From: Geosporobacter subterraneus DSM 17957
GTDB lineage: Bacteria; Bacillota; Clostridia; Peptostreptococcales; Thermotaleaceae
Reading direction: 5' to 3'
Assembly: GCF_900142145.1 (NCBI RefSeq)
Contig: NZ_FQZV01000005.1
Coordinates: forward strand, 55,390-119,389
DNA length: 64,000 nt
A program made the translations under genes and the position numbers. Shown here one piece after another: positions 1 through 8,201 of the stretch; position 1 is the first letter of the stretch, and each line of letters begins with the position of its first letter. Below the pieces are notes generated by a model. It was not told the origin of the DNA. It ran no database searches and saw nothing but the letters and a program-made list of their open reading frames with translations.

Positions 1-135
1 CTGATTGATCTGCAGCAGGGGGGGCGGCTGGTAGGTATTATATCCCACGTACCTGAGCTAAAAGAAAGAATTGATGCAAGACTAGAGGTGTCTGTGGGAG
101 AGCAGGGAAGTTCTGCTGCATTCAAAATATCGTAG
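1..135 (+). CDS. sbcC: SbcC-type nuclease subunit, C-terminal end (partial)
   Basis: The frame open from base 1 encodes 44 residues before a TAG stop. They include G-G-R-L-V-G-I-I-S-H-V-P-E-L-K-E-R-I, which matches the conserved end of the SbcC/Rad50 ATPase lobe, where the D-loop and H-loop region reads I-I-S-H-x-x-E-L-K-E-R-I. SbcC pairs with SbcD in a DNA end- and hairpin-processing nuclease. The 5' part lies outside the window. Recognition rests on this short tail only, but the motif is distinctive. Confidence 0.75.
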   Translation: MIDLQQGGRLVGIISHVPELKERIDARLEVSVGEQGSSAAFKIS

Positions 136-243
136 ACCGCATATAATGTATAAACCCTAAAATACGCCACGCTGTCCAAAAGCATCATTAGGGTAAAGTA
201 ACATAATCTATATAAAAAAAGCAGTAGAAGGGGTGAAAATGAA

Positions 244-798
244 ATGGAACATAAAATAGAAGAGGCATTGGAGCTAGCTGCAAAAGCCCACTTGAACCAA
301 GTGCGAAAGGGGACAGATACCCCCTATATTACCCATCCTTATATGCTGGGTATGATGCTGATGGAAGCAGGCTGCTCAGAAGATGAGATTATTGCAGGAA
401 TTCTTCACGATACGGTGGAGGATACATGGGTTACCTTAGAGTATATCGGAGAACACTTTGGGGAGAAGGTAGCTGATATTGTAGCAGGCTGTACGGAACC
501 GGATAAAAAACTGTGTTGGGAAAAAAGAAAGCAGCATACCATAGAATATCTCAGAACTGCACCCAGAGAAATCTGCATGGTGGCATGCGTTGATAAACTG
601 CACAATGCATGGACGATGCTGCGGGAATACGAAAAGGTGGGTGATGCAGTGTGGGATCGATTTAGCCGGGGATACGAGGACCAGAAATGGTACTATCATA
701 ATTTAGTAGAGAGCTTAGGTGTCCAGTTTGGTAAAGGAGAGAAGGTTGAATGTTATGAGGCCTTCAAAAAAATAGTGGAGACCCTCTTTGCACGATAA
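244..798 (+). CDS. HD-domain hydrolase, SpoT/MESH1-like
   Basis: A 184-residue protein starting at an ATG preceded by AGAAGGGG. The N-terminal half carries the RelA/SpoT-type HD signature: A-A-x-A-H-x-x-Q-V-R-K-G-T-D-x-P-Y-I-x-H-P (about residues 12-32), H-D-T-V-E-D-T (about 55-61) and a later V-D-K-L-H-N. These supply the metal-binding His/Asp residues of (p)ppGpp 3'-pyrophosphohydrolase-like enzymes. There is no synthetase or TGS/ACT domain, so it is a small stand-alone hydrolase. The family is known for ppGpp, and some members for NADPH or other phosphate esters. The true substrate cannot be read from sequence. Confidence 0.8.
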   Translation: MEHKIEEALELAAKAHLNQVRKGTDTPYITHPYMLGMMLMEAGCSEDEIIAGILHDTVEDTWVTLEYIGEHFGEKVADIVAGCTEPDKKLCWEKRKQHTIEYLRTAPREICMVACVDKLHNAWTMLREYEKVGDAVWDRFSRGYEDQKWYYHNLVESLGVQFGKGEKVECYEAFKKIVETLFAR

Positions 799-845
799 GG
801 AAGGGATTTGAATAGGATATGGCGAAACAATGCTGTAGGCATAAA

Positions 846-890
846 CTTGTAAAAAGGGATATGATTTACAAGGGAACGGCTCTTAGGCCG
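846..890 (+). promoter_or_regulatory. Two consecutive hairpins in the deacetylase leader
   Basis: CTTGTAAA (846-853) pairs with TTTACAAG (865-872). It is followed at once by ACGGC/GCCGT around a TCTTAG loop (876-890). No T-run follows, so these are not an obvious terminator. They lie just ahead of the GGAAGGGGG ribosome-binding segment of the polysaccharide deacetylase frame. The role is unknown. Confidence 0.35.
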
Positions 891-976
891 TCCTGCTGAC
901 GGAAGGGGGAAGTCTTACGAATAAACGATTAAGCAGCAAGAGTACTATTTTTTTCAGCAGCACCATAATTTCTATT

Positions 977-1855
977 TTGCTCTTATTTAGTATTCATACT
1001 TCTTATATACAGGGGGAGAATGAGAAATTGGCCCAGGCCCATTTAGAGCTGCAACAATCCTTTGAAACTTTGGAAACGGAAAAAGCCCAGATGCTGCAGG
1101 AGAAGGTGCAGCTGGAGCAGGCCCTTGAAGCCCTAAAACAGGAAAATGATAAGATTCAAAAAGAGATGGAAGCATTAAAAGAGCCTGTTGCAAATCAGAA
1201 AACCGAGACCCTAAAGGTATCGCAGAATAAAACTGCCTATCTAACCTTTGATGATGGGCCTAGCTCAAATACGATTAAGATTCTGGATATTCTAAAGAAA
1301 TATGAGATTAAGGCAACCTTTTTTGTCATTGGCAGTGAGACAGAAAGCAGTAAAAAAATCTACAGGCGAATTGTGGAAGAAGGTCATGTTATCGGCAATC
1401 ATACCTACAGCCACAACTATAATAAAATCTATGCTTCTGTAGAGAATTTCATGGAGGATATATGGAAGCTGGAGGCTTTATTGGAGGAGGTGGCGGGAGT
1501 CAAACCTAAAATTATCCGTTTTCCGGGAGGCTCCAAAAACCAAGCCAGTTCGAGAGCCGGCGGTAAAGGCTTGATGGCTGACCTGATCACCCGGCTGCAG
1601 GAGGAAGGGTATCAATACTTCGACTGGAATGTAACCTCAAAGGATGCCAGTGCAGTAACTCCTGATAAGGAGATTATCGTACGGTCAGTTTTAGAAGGTA
1701 TCCAGGGGAAAAAGGAGGCCATTATCCTCTTCCATGACAACGCCCCAAAGACCACTACTGTAGAAGCATTGCCTGAAATCATCGAAGCTTTGCTGGAAAA
1801 AGGGTATAAATTTGAGGTTTTATCAGAAACCTCCTACTATGTACATCACCGATAA
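977..1855 (+). CDS. Polysaccharide deacetylase (NodB family), membrane-anchored
   Basis: Likely removes acetyl groups from peptidoglycan or another cell-envelope glycan. The catalytic NodB domain occupies about residues 85-290 and shows all five motifs: T-F-D-D-G, N-H-T-Y-S-H (metal-binding His pair), R-F-P-G-G-S, D-W-N and L-F-H-D. A Glu/Gln-rich coiled coil (about residues 12-70) links it to the N-terminus. The first usable start, TTG at 977, cuts into a hydrophobic segment. The same frame is open upstream to 887 and encodes T-N-K-R-L-S-S-K-S followed by a hydrophobic stretch, a perfect membrane anchor. The optimal GGAAGGGGG (901-909) points to initiation near 914, where no ATG/GTG/TTG exists. 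The real start is therefore probably non-canonical or hidden by a base error. Confidence 0.85.
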   Translation: MLLFSIHTSYIQGENEKLAQAHLELQQSFETLETEKAQMLQEKVQLEQALEALKQENDKIQKEMEALKEPVANQKTETLKVSQNKTAYLTFDDGPSSNTIKILDILKKYEIKATFFVIGSETESSKKIYRRIVEEGHVIGNHTYSHNYNKIYASVENFMEDIWKLEALLEEVAGVKPKIIRFPGGSKNQASSRAGGKGLMADLITRLQEEGYQYFDWNVTSKDASAVTPDKEIIVRSVLEGIQGKKEAIILFHDNAPKTTTVEALPEIIEALLEKGYKFEVLSETSYYVHHR

Positions 1856-1874
1856 ATAGAATATAGAGAGCAGA

Positions 1875-1920
1875 AAAGCATCTTTATGGGAAAATAAACT
1901 ATGAAAGGTGCTTTTTCTTT
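1875..1920 (+). terminator. Intrinsic terminator after the deacetylase
   Basis: AAAGCATCTTT (1875-1885) pairs with AAAGGTGCTTT (1904-1914) with one G-T pair, and is followed by a T-rich tract. It separates the deacetylase from psd. Confidence 0.7.
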
Positions 1921-2021
1921 CTAATATCCTATGGTAAAATAATAGGGCTACATAGCATAAAGTGAGTAGCTGCTGAGAAAAGCTATAATAGAGTGTATTA
2001 TATGAGATAGGAATGATATAA

Positions 2022-2912
2022 ATGGAAATCTACTATATAGACAGAAAAACTGGGGAAAAGAAGAAGGAGATTGTAGCGGGAGAAAAATTTTTAAAATGGA
2101 TTTACGATACCCGGTCAGGAAAAAGCCTGTTAGAGGCTATCGTAAAACGGAAAATTTTTTCTACCCTATACGGCAAGCTACAGGATGTACCCTATAGCAG
2201 TAAAAAGATTCCCGATTTTGTGAAGGATTTGGAAATCGATTTAGGGGAAGCCCAGCGGGAAAAAGTTGATGAATATAGGAATTTTAATGATTTCTTTGCG
2301 AGGGAATTAAAGCCGTCAGCAAGACCAATTTGCAGGGAGAATTCCTGCCTCATTGCCCCTGCTGACGGAAGGGCACTGGCCTATGAAGATATTGATATCC
2401 GACAGGTGATCCAGGTAAAGGGTTCCTATTATTCTCTTGAGGATGTTTTTAATGATAAAGAATGGGCAGAGGAATACCAGGGGGGAACCTGTATTATCGT
2501 GAGATTATGTCCTGCAGATTATCACCGGTTTCACTTTCCTGACAGCGGAATTCCGCAAGCAGCCAGAAGAATCAAAGGTGAATACTACTCTGTTAACCCC
2601 ATTAGCTTACATAAGGTTGAAAGAGTATATTGTGTAAATAAACGGGAAATTACCAAATTCGGCTCTGATCATTTTGGAGAAATAGCCTTTGTTGAGGTAG
2701 GCGCTACCTGTGTAGGAACTATCATACAAACCTATAAGTCAGGGGAAGCGGTGGATAAAGGACAGGAAAAAGGTTATTTCAAATTTGGCGGATCCACGGT
2801 AATCCTTTTTCTTAAAAAAGGTCAAGTGAAAATCGATGAGGATATAATACAAAATACAAAGGCTGGCTTTGAAACCAGGGTATTGATGGGAGAGGCCATA
2901 GGCAGAAAGTAG
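2022..2912 (+). CDS. psd: Phosphatidylserine decarboxylase proenzyme
   Basis: Converts phosphatidylserine to phosphatidylethanolamine at the membrane. The 296-residue length and sequence match the PSD family: [10 protein letters not shown] near residue 90, [16 protein letters not shown] (catalytic Asp/His region), and the C-terminal K-F-G-G-S-T-V. In that last motif the Ser becomes the pyruvoyl group after self-cleavage into beta and alpha subunits. Here the canonical L-G-S-T is G-G-S-T, a known variant in Clostridia. A PHP phosphatase gene follows after about 20 bp. No phosphatidylserine synthase gene is in the window. Confidence 0.93.
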   Translation: MEIYYIDRKTGEKKKEIVAGEKFLKWIYDTRSGKSLLEAIVKRKIFSTLYGKLQDVPYSSKKIPDFVKDLEIDLGEAQREKVDEYRNFNDFFARELKPSARPICRENSCLIAPADGRALAYEDIDIRQVIQVKGSYYSLEDVFNDKEWAEEYQGGTCIIVRLCPADYHRFHFPDSGIPQAARRIKGEYYSVNPISLHKVERVYCVNKREITKFGSDHFGEIAFVEVGATCVGTIIQTYKSGEAVDKGQEKGYFKFGGSTVILFLKKGQVKIDEDIIQNTKAGFETRVLMGEAIGRK

Positions 2913-2932
2913 ATTTGAAAGGTGTGATTTTT

Positions 2933-3742
2933 ATGTATGATTATCATATGCATACATCCTTTTCAAGGGATGCAAGCATGGAGCTTGAAGAGGCTATACA
3001 GCGAGCTATAGAGGTAGGGTTAAAGGAAATTGTTTTTACTGACCATGCAGAATTAAATGTATGGAGCCCCGAGGATTTGATCATTGATGATATCTTTGAT
3101 GAGGAAACCTATATTTCGACACTGCAGGCAGTCCGGGAGAAATATAAGGATCAGATTCAAATAAAAATTGGGATAGAAATGGGTCTTCAGGTGGAAGAAA
3201 AGGAGAGAATTCATCAACTGATACAAAGACATCCCTTTGATTTTGTCATTGGTTCCAGCCATACCATCGATAGAGTAGATTTATACTATGGGAAGCTTTT
3301 TGCAGACAGAAGGAAAGAGGAAACCTATGAGCGTTACTTTACAGAGATTCTGAGGATTGTAAAGGAAGTAGACGATTTTGATGTATACGGACACTTGGAT
3401 TTAGTGAGAAGATATGCATTGAGTAAATATAAAGAGATAGAGCTGAACAGTAAAGATTATGAAATCATTGAGGAAATACTTAAGGTGCTGATTGGAAAGG
3501 GAAAGGGAATAGAGGTTAATACATCCGGGTATCGCTATGGACTGAATACGGTGAATCCTTCTCCAGAAGTATTAAAAATGTATAAGCAACTTGGGGGAGA
3601 AGTGATTACGGTAGGATCCGATGCCCATAAAAAGCAGGATGTAGGCTGCTATATATTAGAGACTTACCAGTTATTGAAAGAAATTGGATTCAAATATATC
3701 ACGACCTTTGATCAACGAAAGCCGCATTTTGTGAGAATATAG
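2933..3742 (+). CDS. hisK: PHP-family histidinol-phosphatase-like phosphoesterase
   Basis: The start is the ATG at 2933, with AAAGGTG eight bases upstream. An in-frame TTG at 2915 lacks a site. The protein begins M-Y-D-Y-H-M-H-T-S-F-S, the first PHP metal motif (H-x-H). It continues with T-D-H-A-E, E-M-G-L, G-S-S-H, Y-G-H-L-D and a C-terminal G-S-D-A-H, together the trinuclear metal site of PHP phosphatases. The HisJ/HisK class dephosphorylates histidinol-phosphate in histidine synthesis. No his genes are nearby, so the substrate assignment is by family only. Confidence 0.8.
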   Translation: MYDYHMHTSFSRDASMELEEAIQRAIEVGLKEIVFTDHAELNVWSPEDLIIDDIFDEETYISTLQAVREKYKDQIQIKIGIEMGLQVEEKERIHQLIQRHPFDFVIGSSHTIDRVDLYYGKLFADRRKEETYERYFTEILRIVKEVDDFDVYGHLDLVRRYALSKYKEIELNSKDYEIIEEILKVLIGKGKGIEVNTSGYRYGLNTVNPSPEVLKMYKQLGGEVITVGSDAHKKQDVGCYILETYQLLKEIGFKYITTFDQRKPHFVRI

Positions 3743-3765
3743 GACTATAGGTTGTAAGTGATAGA

Positions 3766-3826
3766 AAGACGGTGATGGAGCTCACCTTTAAGTATTGCAT
3801 CCGTGCAATTAATGGCTCCTACTTGG
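3766..3826 (+). promoter_or_regulatory. Fluoride riboswitch (crcB motif)
   Basis: The aptamer core fits the crcB RNA consensus. Stem GGTGA/TCACC (3771-3775/3782-3786) closes a TGGAGC loop. A second hairpin ATTGCA-TCCG-TGCAAT (3794-3809) is followed by TAATGGCTCCTAC. The first loop's GGAGC (3777-3781) can pair with GCTCC (3815-3819), giving the pseudoknot that defines the fluoride aptamer. The same CTCC is the 5' arm of the terminator that follows, so ligand binding should block termination. It controls the antiporter gene downstream. Confidence 0.9.
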
Positions 3827-3853
3827 CTAAGCTAGTCGAAGTAGGAGTTTTTT
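3816..3853 (+). terminator. Terminator of the fluoride riboswitch expression platform
   Basis: CTCCTACTT (3816-3824) pairs perfectly with AAGTAGGAG (3839-3847) and is followed by six T. Its 5' arm overlaps the aptamer pseudoknot strand, so aptamer and terminator are mutually exclusive. Confidence 0.9.
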
Positions 3854-3914
3854 GCTTTTATTTTCTCGGTTTAAAGATGATGTACATTTATGACTACATG
3901 GGAGGTTGAAACCA

Positions 3915-5102
3915 ATGGCACTAAGTCTCGCTATCATTGTATTATTAGGATTGGCTTTTAATAAGGGTTTTGAAAAACTGAAGCTGCCCGGACTATTGGG
4001 AATGCTGTTGCTGGGAATATTGATCGGGCCCTTTGGGCTTAACTTGATTAGCAAGGAGATTTTAAATATTTCTTCCGAGCTTAGAAAGATTGCTCTCATC
4101 GTCATATTGTTAAGAGCAGGATTGGGAATAAAAAAAGAGACCCTCAATAAGGTAGGTGTGCCTGCCCTGAAAATGAGCTGTATACCCGGCCTGTTTGAAG
4201 GATTTACCATACTTTTCACAGCAAGCTATCTTTTGGGCATCACAACAGTGGAAGCAGGAATTTTAGGCTTTATTATTGCTGCCGTGTCCCCTGCGGTCAT
4301 CGTTCCCTCAATGCTTCATTTTATTCAGATGAGAAAAGGGGAGCAGAAGGGTATTCCTACCTTGGTACTGGCAGGAGCCTCTATTGACGATGTATTTGCC
4401 ATAACCCTGTTTTCCACCTTTCTGGGACTATATGGAACTCAGAATCTAAACATATTTAGACAGGTTTTAGATATACCCATTTCGATTGTCTTAGGGATCG
4501 GATTAGGCGTTGTGGTGGGGATTAGTCTGGTGATGATTTTTCAAAACTTCCATATTCGGGACACTAAAAAAGCCCTGATCATATTAGGTATTGCCATAGT
4601 TTTTACAAGTCTGGAGGATGCACTGAAGGATATGATTCCTATGGCCAGCCTTTTAGGGGTCATGACCATTGGATTTATAATTTTAGAAAAGTATCCTAAA
4701 GTGGCCAATCGGTTGCCTCAGAAGTTTAACAAGATTTGGGTGTTTGCAGAGCTGCTGCTATTCGTTCTTGTAGGTGCACAGGTGAATATTTACGTTGCCT
4801 TAAACTCTGGACTGATTGGCCTTCTGATCATCGCAGTAGGGCTCATCGGCAGAAGTCTGGGTGTGCTGCTATCACTGGCAGGAACTAATTTAAACCGGAG
4901 AGAACGGTTCTTTTGTGTATTTGCCTATATACCAAAAGCAACAGTACAGGCAGCCATTGGAGCTGTACCCTTGGCTGCCGGAATACCCTCCGGGGAGGTT
5001 ATCCTAGCCATATCGGTTCTGTCTATTATCATTACGGCTCCTTTAGGTGCTATAGCCATTAGGATTACAGGAGAGAAGTGGCTGGCAGAAGATGCAGTAT
5101 AA
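3915..5102 (+). CDS. Cation/proton antiporter (CPA family), fluoride-controlled
   Basis: A polytopic membrane protein of about 395 residues with 11-13 hydrophobic segments. It has family features of Na+(K+)/H+ exchangers: L-P-G-L-L-G-M-L-L-L-G-I-L-I-G-P early, G-A-S-I-D-D-V-F-A in the ion-binding helix, and A-Y-I-P-K-A-T-V-Q-A-A-I-G near the C-terminus. The ATG at 3915 is chosen because GGGAGGT lies eight bases upstream. The TTG at 3906 overlaps that site. The fluoride riboswitch in the leader implies that this exchanger helps cells survive fluoride, either by exporting it or by adjusting pH and ions. Antiporters are a known minority class of fluoride-riboswitch targets. No crcB/fluc or eriC gene is visible here. 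Confidence 0.85.
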   Translation: MALSLAIIVLLGLAFNKGFEKLKLPGLLGMLLLGILIGPFGLNLISKEILNISSELRKIALIVILLRAGLGIKKETLNKVGVPALKMSCIPGLFEGFTILFTASYLLGITTVEAGILGFIIAAVSPAVIVPSMLHFIQMRKGEQKGIPTLVLAGASIDDVFAITLFSTFLGLYGTQNLNIFRQVLDIPISIVLGIGLGVVVGISLVMIFQNFHIRDTKKALIILGIAIVFTSLEDALKDMIPMASLLGVMTIGFIILEKYPKVANRLPQKFNKIWVFAELLLFVLVGAQVNIYVALNSGLIGLLIIAVGLIGRSLGVLLSLAGTNLNRRERFFCVFAYIPKATVQAAIGAVPLAAGIPSGEVILAISVLSIIITAPLGAIAIRITGEKWLAEDAV

Positions 5103-5236
5103 GGATAAGGGATGTAAAGTTGGAAGAAATGTAATATAATGGTACGAGGGTGGTAAGTCTGGGATGTGGAAATGGAAGGATTGCAGAAAAGAAGAGTATT
5201 GAGATTGCAGGATTATGATTATTCACAAGCAGGATA

Positions 5237-5992
5237 TTATTTTCGTTCTAATGTCAGTTGAACCCTTTCATTGAAAAATTCCCGATAAGCCAGAAAACTG
5301 GAAGTAAAAGCAGAGATGGAAACGGCAGAAGAAAGCATGAAGGTAACCAGAATCTGATACTGAATAGCTACCAGCGGTGATACTCCTGCCAGAATTAAAC
5401 CGGTCATCATTCCCGGGAGCTGAATAATTCCCAAGGTTTTCATAGAATCCACCGTAGGCATCATGCCGGTTTTTACTGCATCGCGGATCAGACCGATAGA
5501 AGCCTCCTTAGCAGAGGCACCTAGGGAAAGCTTAACCTCTATCTCCTGTATTTTATCCAAATAGTTTTGACGAAGCTGTTTAAAGGTCAGTCCTACAGCT
5601 ACCATGGAGTTTCCAACAATCATGCCGCTGATGGGAATGACTTGGGAAGGGACGTATTCTATGGATCCAACTGCAATTAAGATTCCAAGGGTGGTTATGG
5701 TGCCGGCAGAAATAGCGTAAAAAGCAATAGATTTACTATTTTTGATTTCCTTACCTCTCTGAGCAGCTAAATAACTGGCGTTAAACATCATAATCAAGAT
5801 CATGACGAAGGTGAGTAATCCGTTATTTACGTTAAATATATATTTTAAGACAAAGCCGATGGCAGATAACTGCAGCACTGCCCGCAGTGTACCGATTAGA
5901 ATCTCTTTTTCAAGGTGAAGCTTTTGAACTTTAGAAAAGGCCAATGGGATTAACATTAATAAAGACGCCATGGAAAGTGAAAAAATATTCAT
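5237..5992 (-). CDS. fetB: ABC transporter permease, UPF0014/FetB family
   Basis: A membrane protein of 251 residues with about seven hydrophobic segments. It has the UPF0014 hallmarks: G-M-I-V-G-N-S-M-V-A-V-G-L-T, L-S-L-G-A-S-A-K-E-A and G-I-I-Q-L-P-G-M-M-T-G-L-I-L-A-G-V-S-P. In E. coli the FetAB pair exports iron and protects against peroxide. Other relatives are annotated as metal-resistance permeases. It follows the ATPase gene by 14 bp on the same strand, so the two form one operon reading away from the arsenic genes. Confidence 0.88.
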   Translation of the reverse strand: MNIFSLSMASLLMLIPLAFSKVQKLHLEKEILIGTLRAVLQLSAIGFVLKYIFNVNNGLLTFVMILIMMFNASYLAAQRGKEIKNSKSIAFYAISAGTITTLGILIAVGSIEYVPSQVIPISGMIVGNSMVAVGLTFKQLRQNYLDKIQEIEVKLSLGASAKEASIGLIRDAVKTGMMPTVDSMKTLGIIQLPGMMTGLILAGVSPLVAIQYQILVTFMLSSAVSISAFTSSFLAYREFFNERVQLTLERK

Positions 5993-6006
5993 ATAGCAAT
6001 CCTCCC

Positions 6007-6723
6007 TTATCTTTGACCACTCATAAATTTATCCAATTCCCCATCTATCCCCCGCCCAAAGAAGGACTCAGTAGGCATATCATGAACGATTTTTCCTTGA
6101 TTCATATACAGGGTTCGGTTTCCTAATCCTTTAGCCTGCTGCATATCATGGGTAACCAATAGGATGGTGAGTTCGCTTCTTTGGTGAAGCTGTTTAATAA
6201 AATCTTCGACCATAGAGCGGTTAACCGGGTCCAGAGAGGCAGTGATTTCATCCAACAGCAGTACCTCAGGTTCTAATATTAAGCTTCGAATGAGTGCAAT
6301 ACGCTGTTGTTCGCCGCCTGATAGGGAATGAATATTTTTCTGAAGAATGTCCTCATCCAGATTCAGTTCCTTTAACAAAGCGCTAATTTTACCAAGATCA
6401 ATCTCCTTACTATGAAGCTTAAAGGGATATTTCAGATTATCAATAACCTTAGTACCAAATAAATAGGGTTTTTGAAAAACATAACTGATTTGAACCCTCA
6501 ATGCTTCCGGGACATAGGTATTTATGTTTTTTTCTCTATATAAGATATTCCCGCTGGTTGGACTGTTGAGGTTGTTCAGTAAACGAAGCAGGGTTGACTT
6601 ACCGCTTCCTGATGGACCAATGATCGTTAAAAACTCTCCAGTGGAGATATTCAGGTCAATACCTCTGAGGATCTCCGTCCTATTTATCCTATAATGAACA
6701 CTTTGAAGTTCAAGCAGCTTCAT
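6007..6723 (-). CDS. fetA: ABC transporter ATP-binding protein, FetA-like
   Basis: A 238-residue single ABC domain. It carries Walker A G-P-S-G-S-G-K-S-T (about residues 37-45), a Q-loop in V-F-Q-K-P-Y, signature L-S-G-G-E-Q-Q-R, Walker B L-L-L-D-E-I-T-A-S-L-D and the H-loop T-H-D-M. A Glu-to-Ile change after the Walker B Asp-Glu is not present; the catalytic Glu is intact. It pairs with the FetB-like permease directly downstream to form a probable metal exporter. Its promoter lies in the 197-bp divergent region shared with the marR gene. Confidence 0.88.
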   Translation of the reverse strand: MKLLELQSVHYRINRTEILRGIDLNISTGEFLTIIGPSGSGKSTLLRLLNNLNSPTSGNILYREKNINTYVPEALRVQISYVFQKPYLFGTKVIDNLKYPFKLHSKEIDLGKISALLKELNLDEDILQKNIHSLSGGEQQRIALIRSLILEPEVLLLDEITASLDPVNRSMVEDFIKQLHQRSELTILLVTHDMQQAKGLGNRTLYMNQGKIVHDMPTESFFGRGIDGELDKFMSGQR

Positions 6724-6789
6724 AGTTTTCCCTCCATAAATTCCATTCCATATAGCATAACCTGCACGATAATAAACATAAATAAATAT

Positions 6790-6822
6790 AATTCATATAT
6801 CGTATATTACGGTATATGAATT
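6790..6822. promoter_or_regulatory. 33-bp palindrome between fetA and marR
   Basis: AATTCATATA (6790-6799) and TATATGAATT (6813-6822) are perfect inverted repeats. The 13-bp centre contains CGTA-TAT-TACG. Taken together the 33 bp is a palindrome with one mismatched pair. It sits in the divergent region between the metal exporter (minus strand) and marR (plus strand) and is a good operator candidate for either side. Confidence 0.55.
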
Positions 6823-6871
6823 ATTATATCTGAAACAGATATATTTTTTCAAGTTAATTTTCAAAAAATAT

Positions 6872-6888
6872 AGTTGCAAAATACAACT
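6872..6888. promoter_or_regulatory. MarR-type operator candidate AGTTG-N7-CAACT
   Basis: A perfect 5-bp inverted repeat with a 7-bp spacer, 33 bp ahead of the marR start codon. The size and position suit an autoregulatory MarR site. Inferred from symmetry alone. Confidence 0.45.
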
Positions 6889-6920
6889 GTTTTATATTAC
6901 AATTAAATTGAGGTGATGAA

Positions 6921-7358
6921 ATGGAAAGTGCAGGTAAGATTAGAGAGCTGGTGCGACTGTTTATCCGCAATTTAGAAATTCTGCATAAAAGCGAAGCCTC
7001 TTGCTGTGGGATTACCATCGGCCAATGTCATGCCATTGTAGAAATTGGTAGAGCCGGTAGTATTTCTCTAAATGAATTAGCGCTTTTACTCAACTTAGAT
7101 AATAGTACCATGAGTAGAACCGTCAATAACTTAGTGCAGCAGGAGCTGGCTGAGCGGGAGGCAGATCCCCAGGATCGCAGATTTGTCAGCATTAGGCTGA
7201 CAGAAAAGGGAGGTGAGGTTTTTAGAGGAATAGAAGAGGAAATGACGATTTATTTCAATAAGGTTTTCGCAGATATCCCTGAAAGGAAACGGGATCAAGT
7301 CATTGAAAGTTTAGAGCTGCTGCTGGAGGCAGTAAGGAAAAATAAATGCTGTTCATAG
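6921..7358 (+). CDS. MarR-family regulator with cysteine clusters, arsenic-linked
   Basis: A winged-helix repressor of 145 residues. The core S-L-N-E-L-A-L-L-L-N-L-D-N-S-T-M-S-R-T-V-N-N-L (recognition helix) and the wing R-E-A-D-P-Q-D-R-R-F-V-S-I-R-L-T-E-K-G are standard MarR. Unusually it has Cys28-Cys29 and Cys36 before the HTH and a C-terminal C-C-S tail (Cys143-144). Vicinal cysteines of this kind could bind As(III). It is the first gene of a tight arsM-arsN1 cluster, so I infer an arsenic-responsive repressor in place of the usual ArsR. GAGGTGATGAA precedes the ATG. An ATTTTGCAACT-type palindrome lies just upstream. Confidence 0.85.
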   Translation: MESAGKIRELVRLFIRNLEILHKSEASCCGITIGQCHAIVEIGRAGSISLNELALLLNLDNSTMSRTVNNLVQQELAEREADPQDRRFVSIRLTEKGGEVFRGIEEEMTIYFNKVFADIPERKRDQVIESLELLLEAVRKNKCCS

Positions 7359-7367
7359 AAAGGGGCC

Positions 7368-8189
7368 ATGAAAATGAAAGAGGATCTAAGAGAAAAGGTT
7401 AAAGAGTATTATGGAGGGATTGCAGATAAGGTGGTTCAGGGGGAAAAAGGAAGCTGTGGCTGCGGAACCTCTTGCTGCGGTGATATCAGCGAACTTATCC
7501 TGTACGACGGGGAAGCAACTCAGGATCTGCCAAAGGCTGCTGTCAACGCCTCTTTAGGTTGCGCCAATCCGCTGCTATTTGCAGACCTTCAGGAGGGAGA
7601 AAGTGTGCTGGACTTAGGAAGCGGCGGAGGCATTGATGTGCTGATGGCCTCTAAGATTGTAGGTGAACGGGGGATGGTTTACGGATTGGATATGACCGAT
7701 GAAATGTTGGCGCTGGCCAATAAAAACAAGGAAGAAATGGGCGCAGTCAATGTTGAGTTTATCAAGGGCTATATCGAGGAAATCCCACTGGGGGACGGTA
7801 TAATGGATGTCATCATGTCTAACTGCGTGATCAATCTTTCTGCGGATAAGGAGAAGGCATTGGCAGAAGCCTATAGAGTGCTGAAGCCTGGCGGCCGTCT
7901 GGCTATCGCAGATATTGTTGCCCTTAGGCCTGTTTCCCAGGAAATTAGAAAACAGGCAGAGCTTTGGGTGGGCTGTATCGCGGGAACCCTGGAGGTGGAT
8001 GCCTATATGGATATTTTACAGAAAGTAGGTTTTCATACGATAGAGATTGAACCTGTTCATGTGTATACTAAACCTATTATTGAAGGTTTACTGGCATCAA
8101 AGAAGGAACTTCTGCCTCAGGAACTGTCCATCTCCCTGGATGCAGTAGATGGTGCTTTTGCCGGTGCCTATATTAAAGCTTATAAATAG
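7368..8189 (+). CDS. arsM: Arsenite S-adenosylmethionine methyltransferase ArsM
   Basis: Methylates As(III) using SAM. The N-terminus has C-G-C-G-T-S-C-C (Cys30, 32, 36, 37). The Rossmann SAM motif V-L-D-L-G-S-G-G-G-I-D-V follows. The three family cysteines appear in S-L-G-C-A-N-P, M-S-N-C-V-I-N-L-S and V-G-C-I-A-G-T-L, which match the As(III)-binding positions of characterised ArsM enzymes. Length (273 residues) is typical. It begins 9 bp after marR. An ATG at 7374 is better spaced from AAAGGGG and may be the true start. An ArsN1-type acetyltransferase follows after 12 bp. Confidence 0.93.
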   Translation: MKMKEDLREKVKEYYGGIADKVVQGEKGSCGCGTSCCGDISELILYDGEATQDLPKAAVNASLGCANPLLFADLQEGESVLDLGSGGGIDVLMASKIVGERGMVYGLDMTDEMLALANKNKEEMGAVNVEFIKGYIEEIPLGDGIMDVIMSNCVINLSADKEKALAEAYRVLKPGGRLAIADIVALRPVSQEIRKQAELWVGCIAGTLEVDAYMDILQKVGFHTIEIEPVHVYTKPIIEGLLASKKELLPQELSISLDAVDGAFAGAYIKAYK

Positions 8190-8201
8190 GGGGGCGTAGG
8201 A

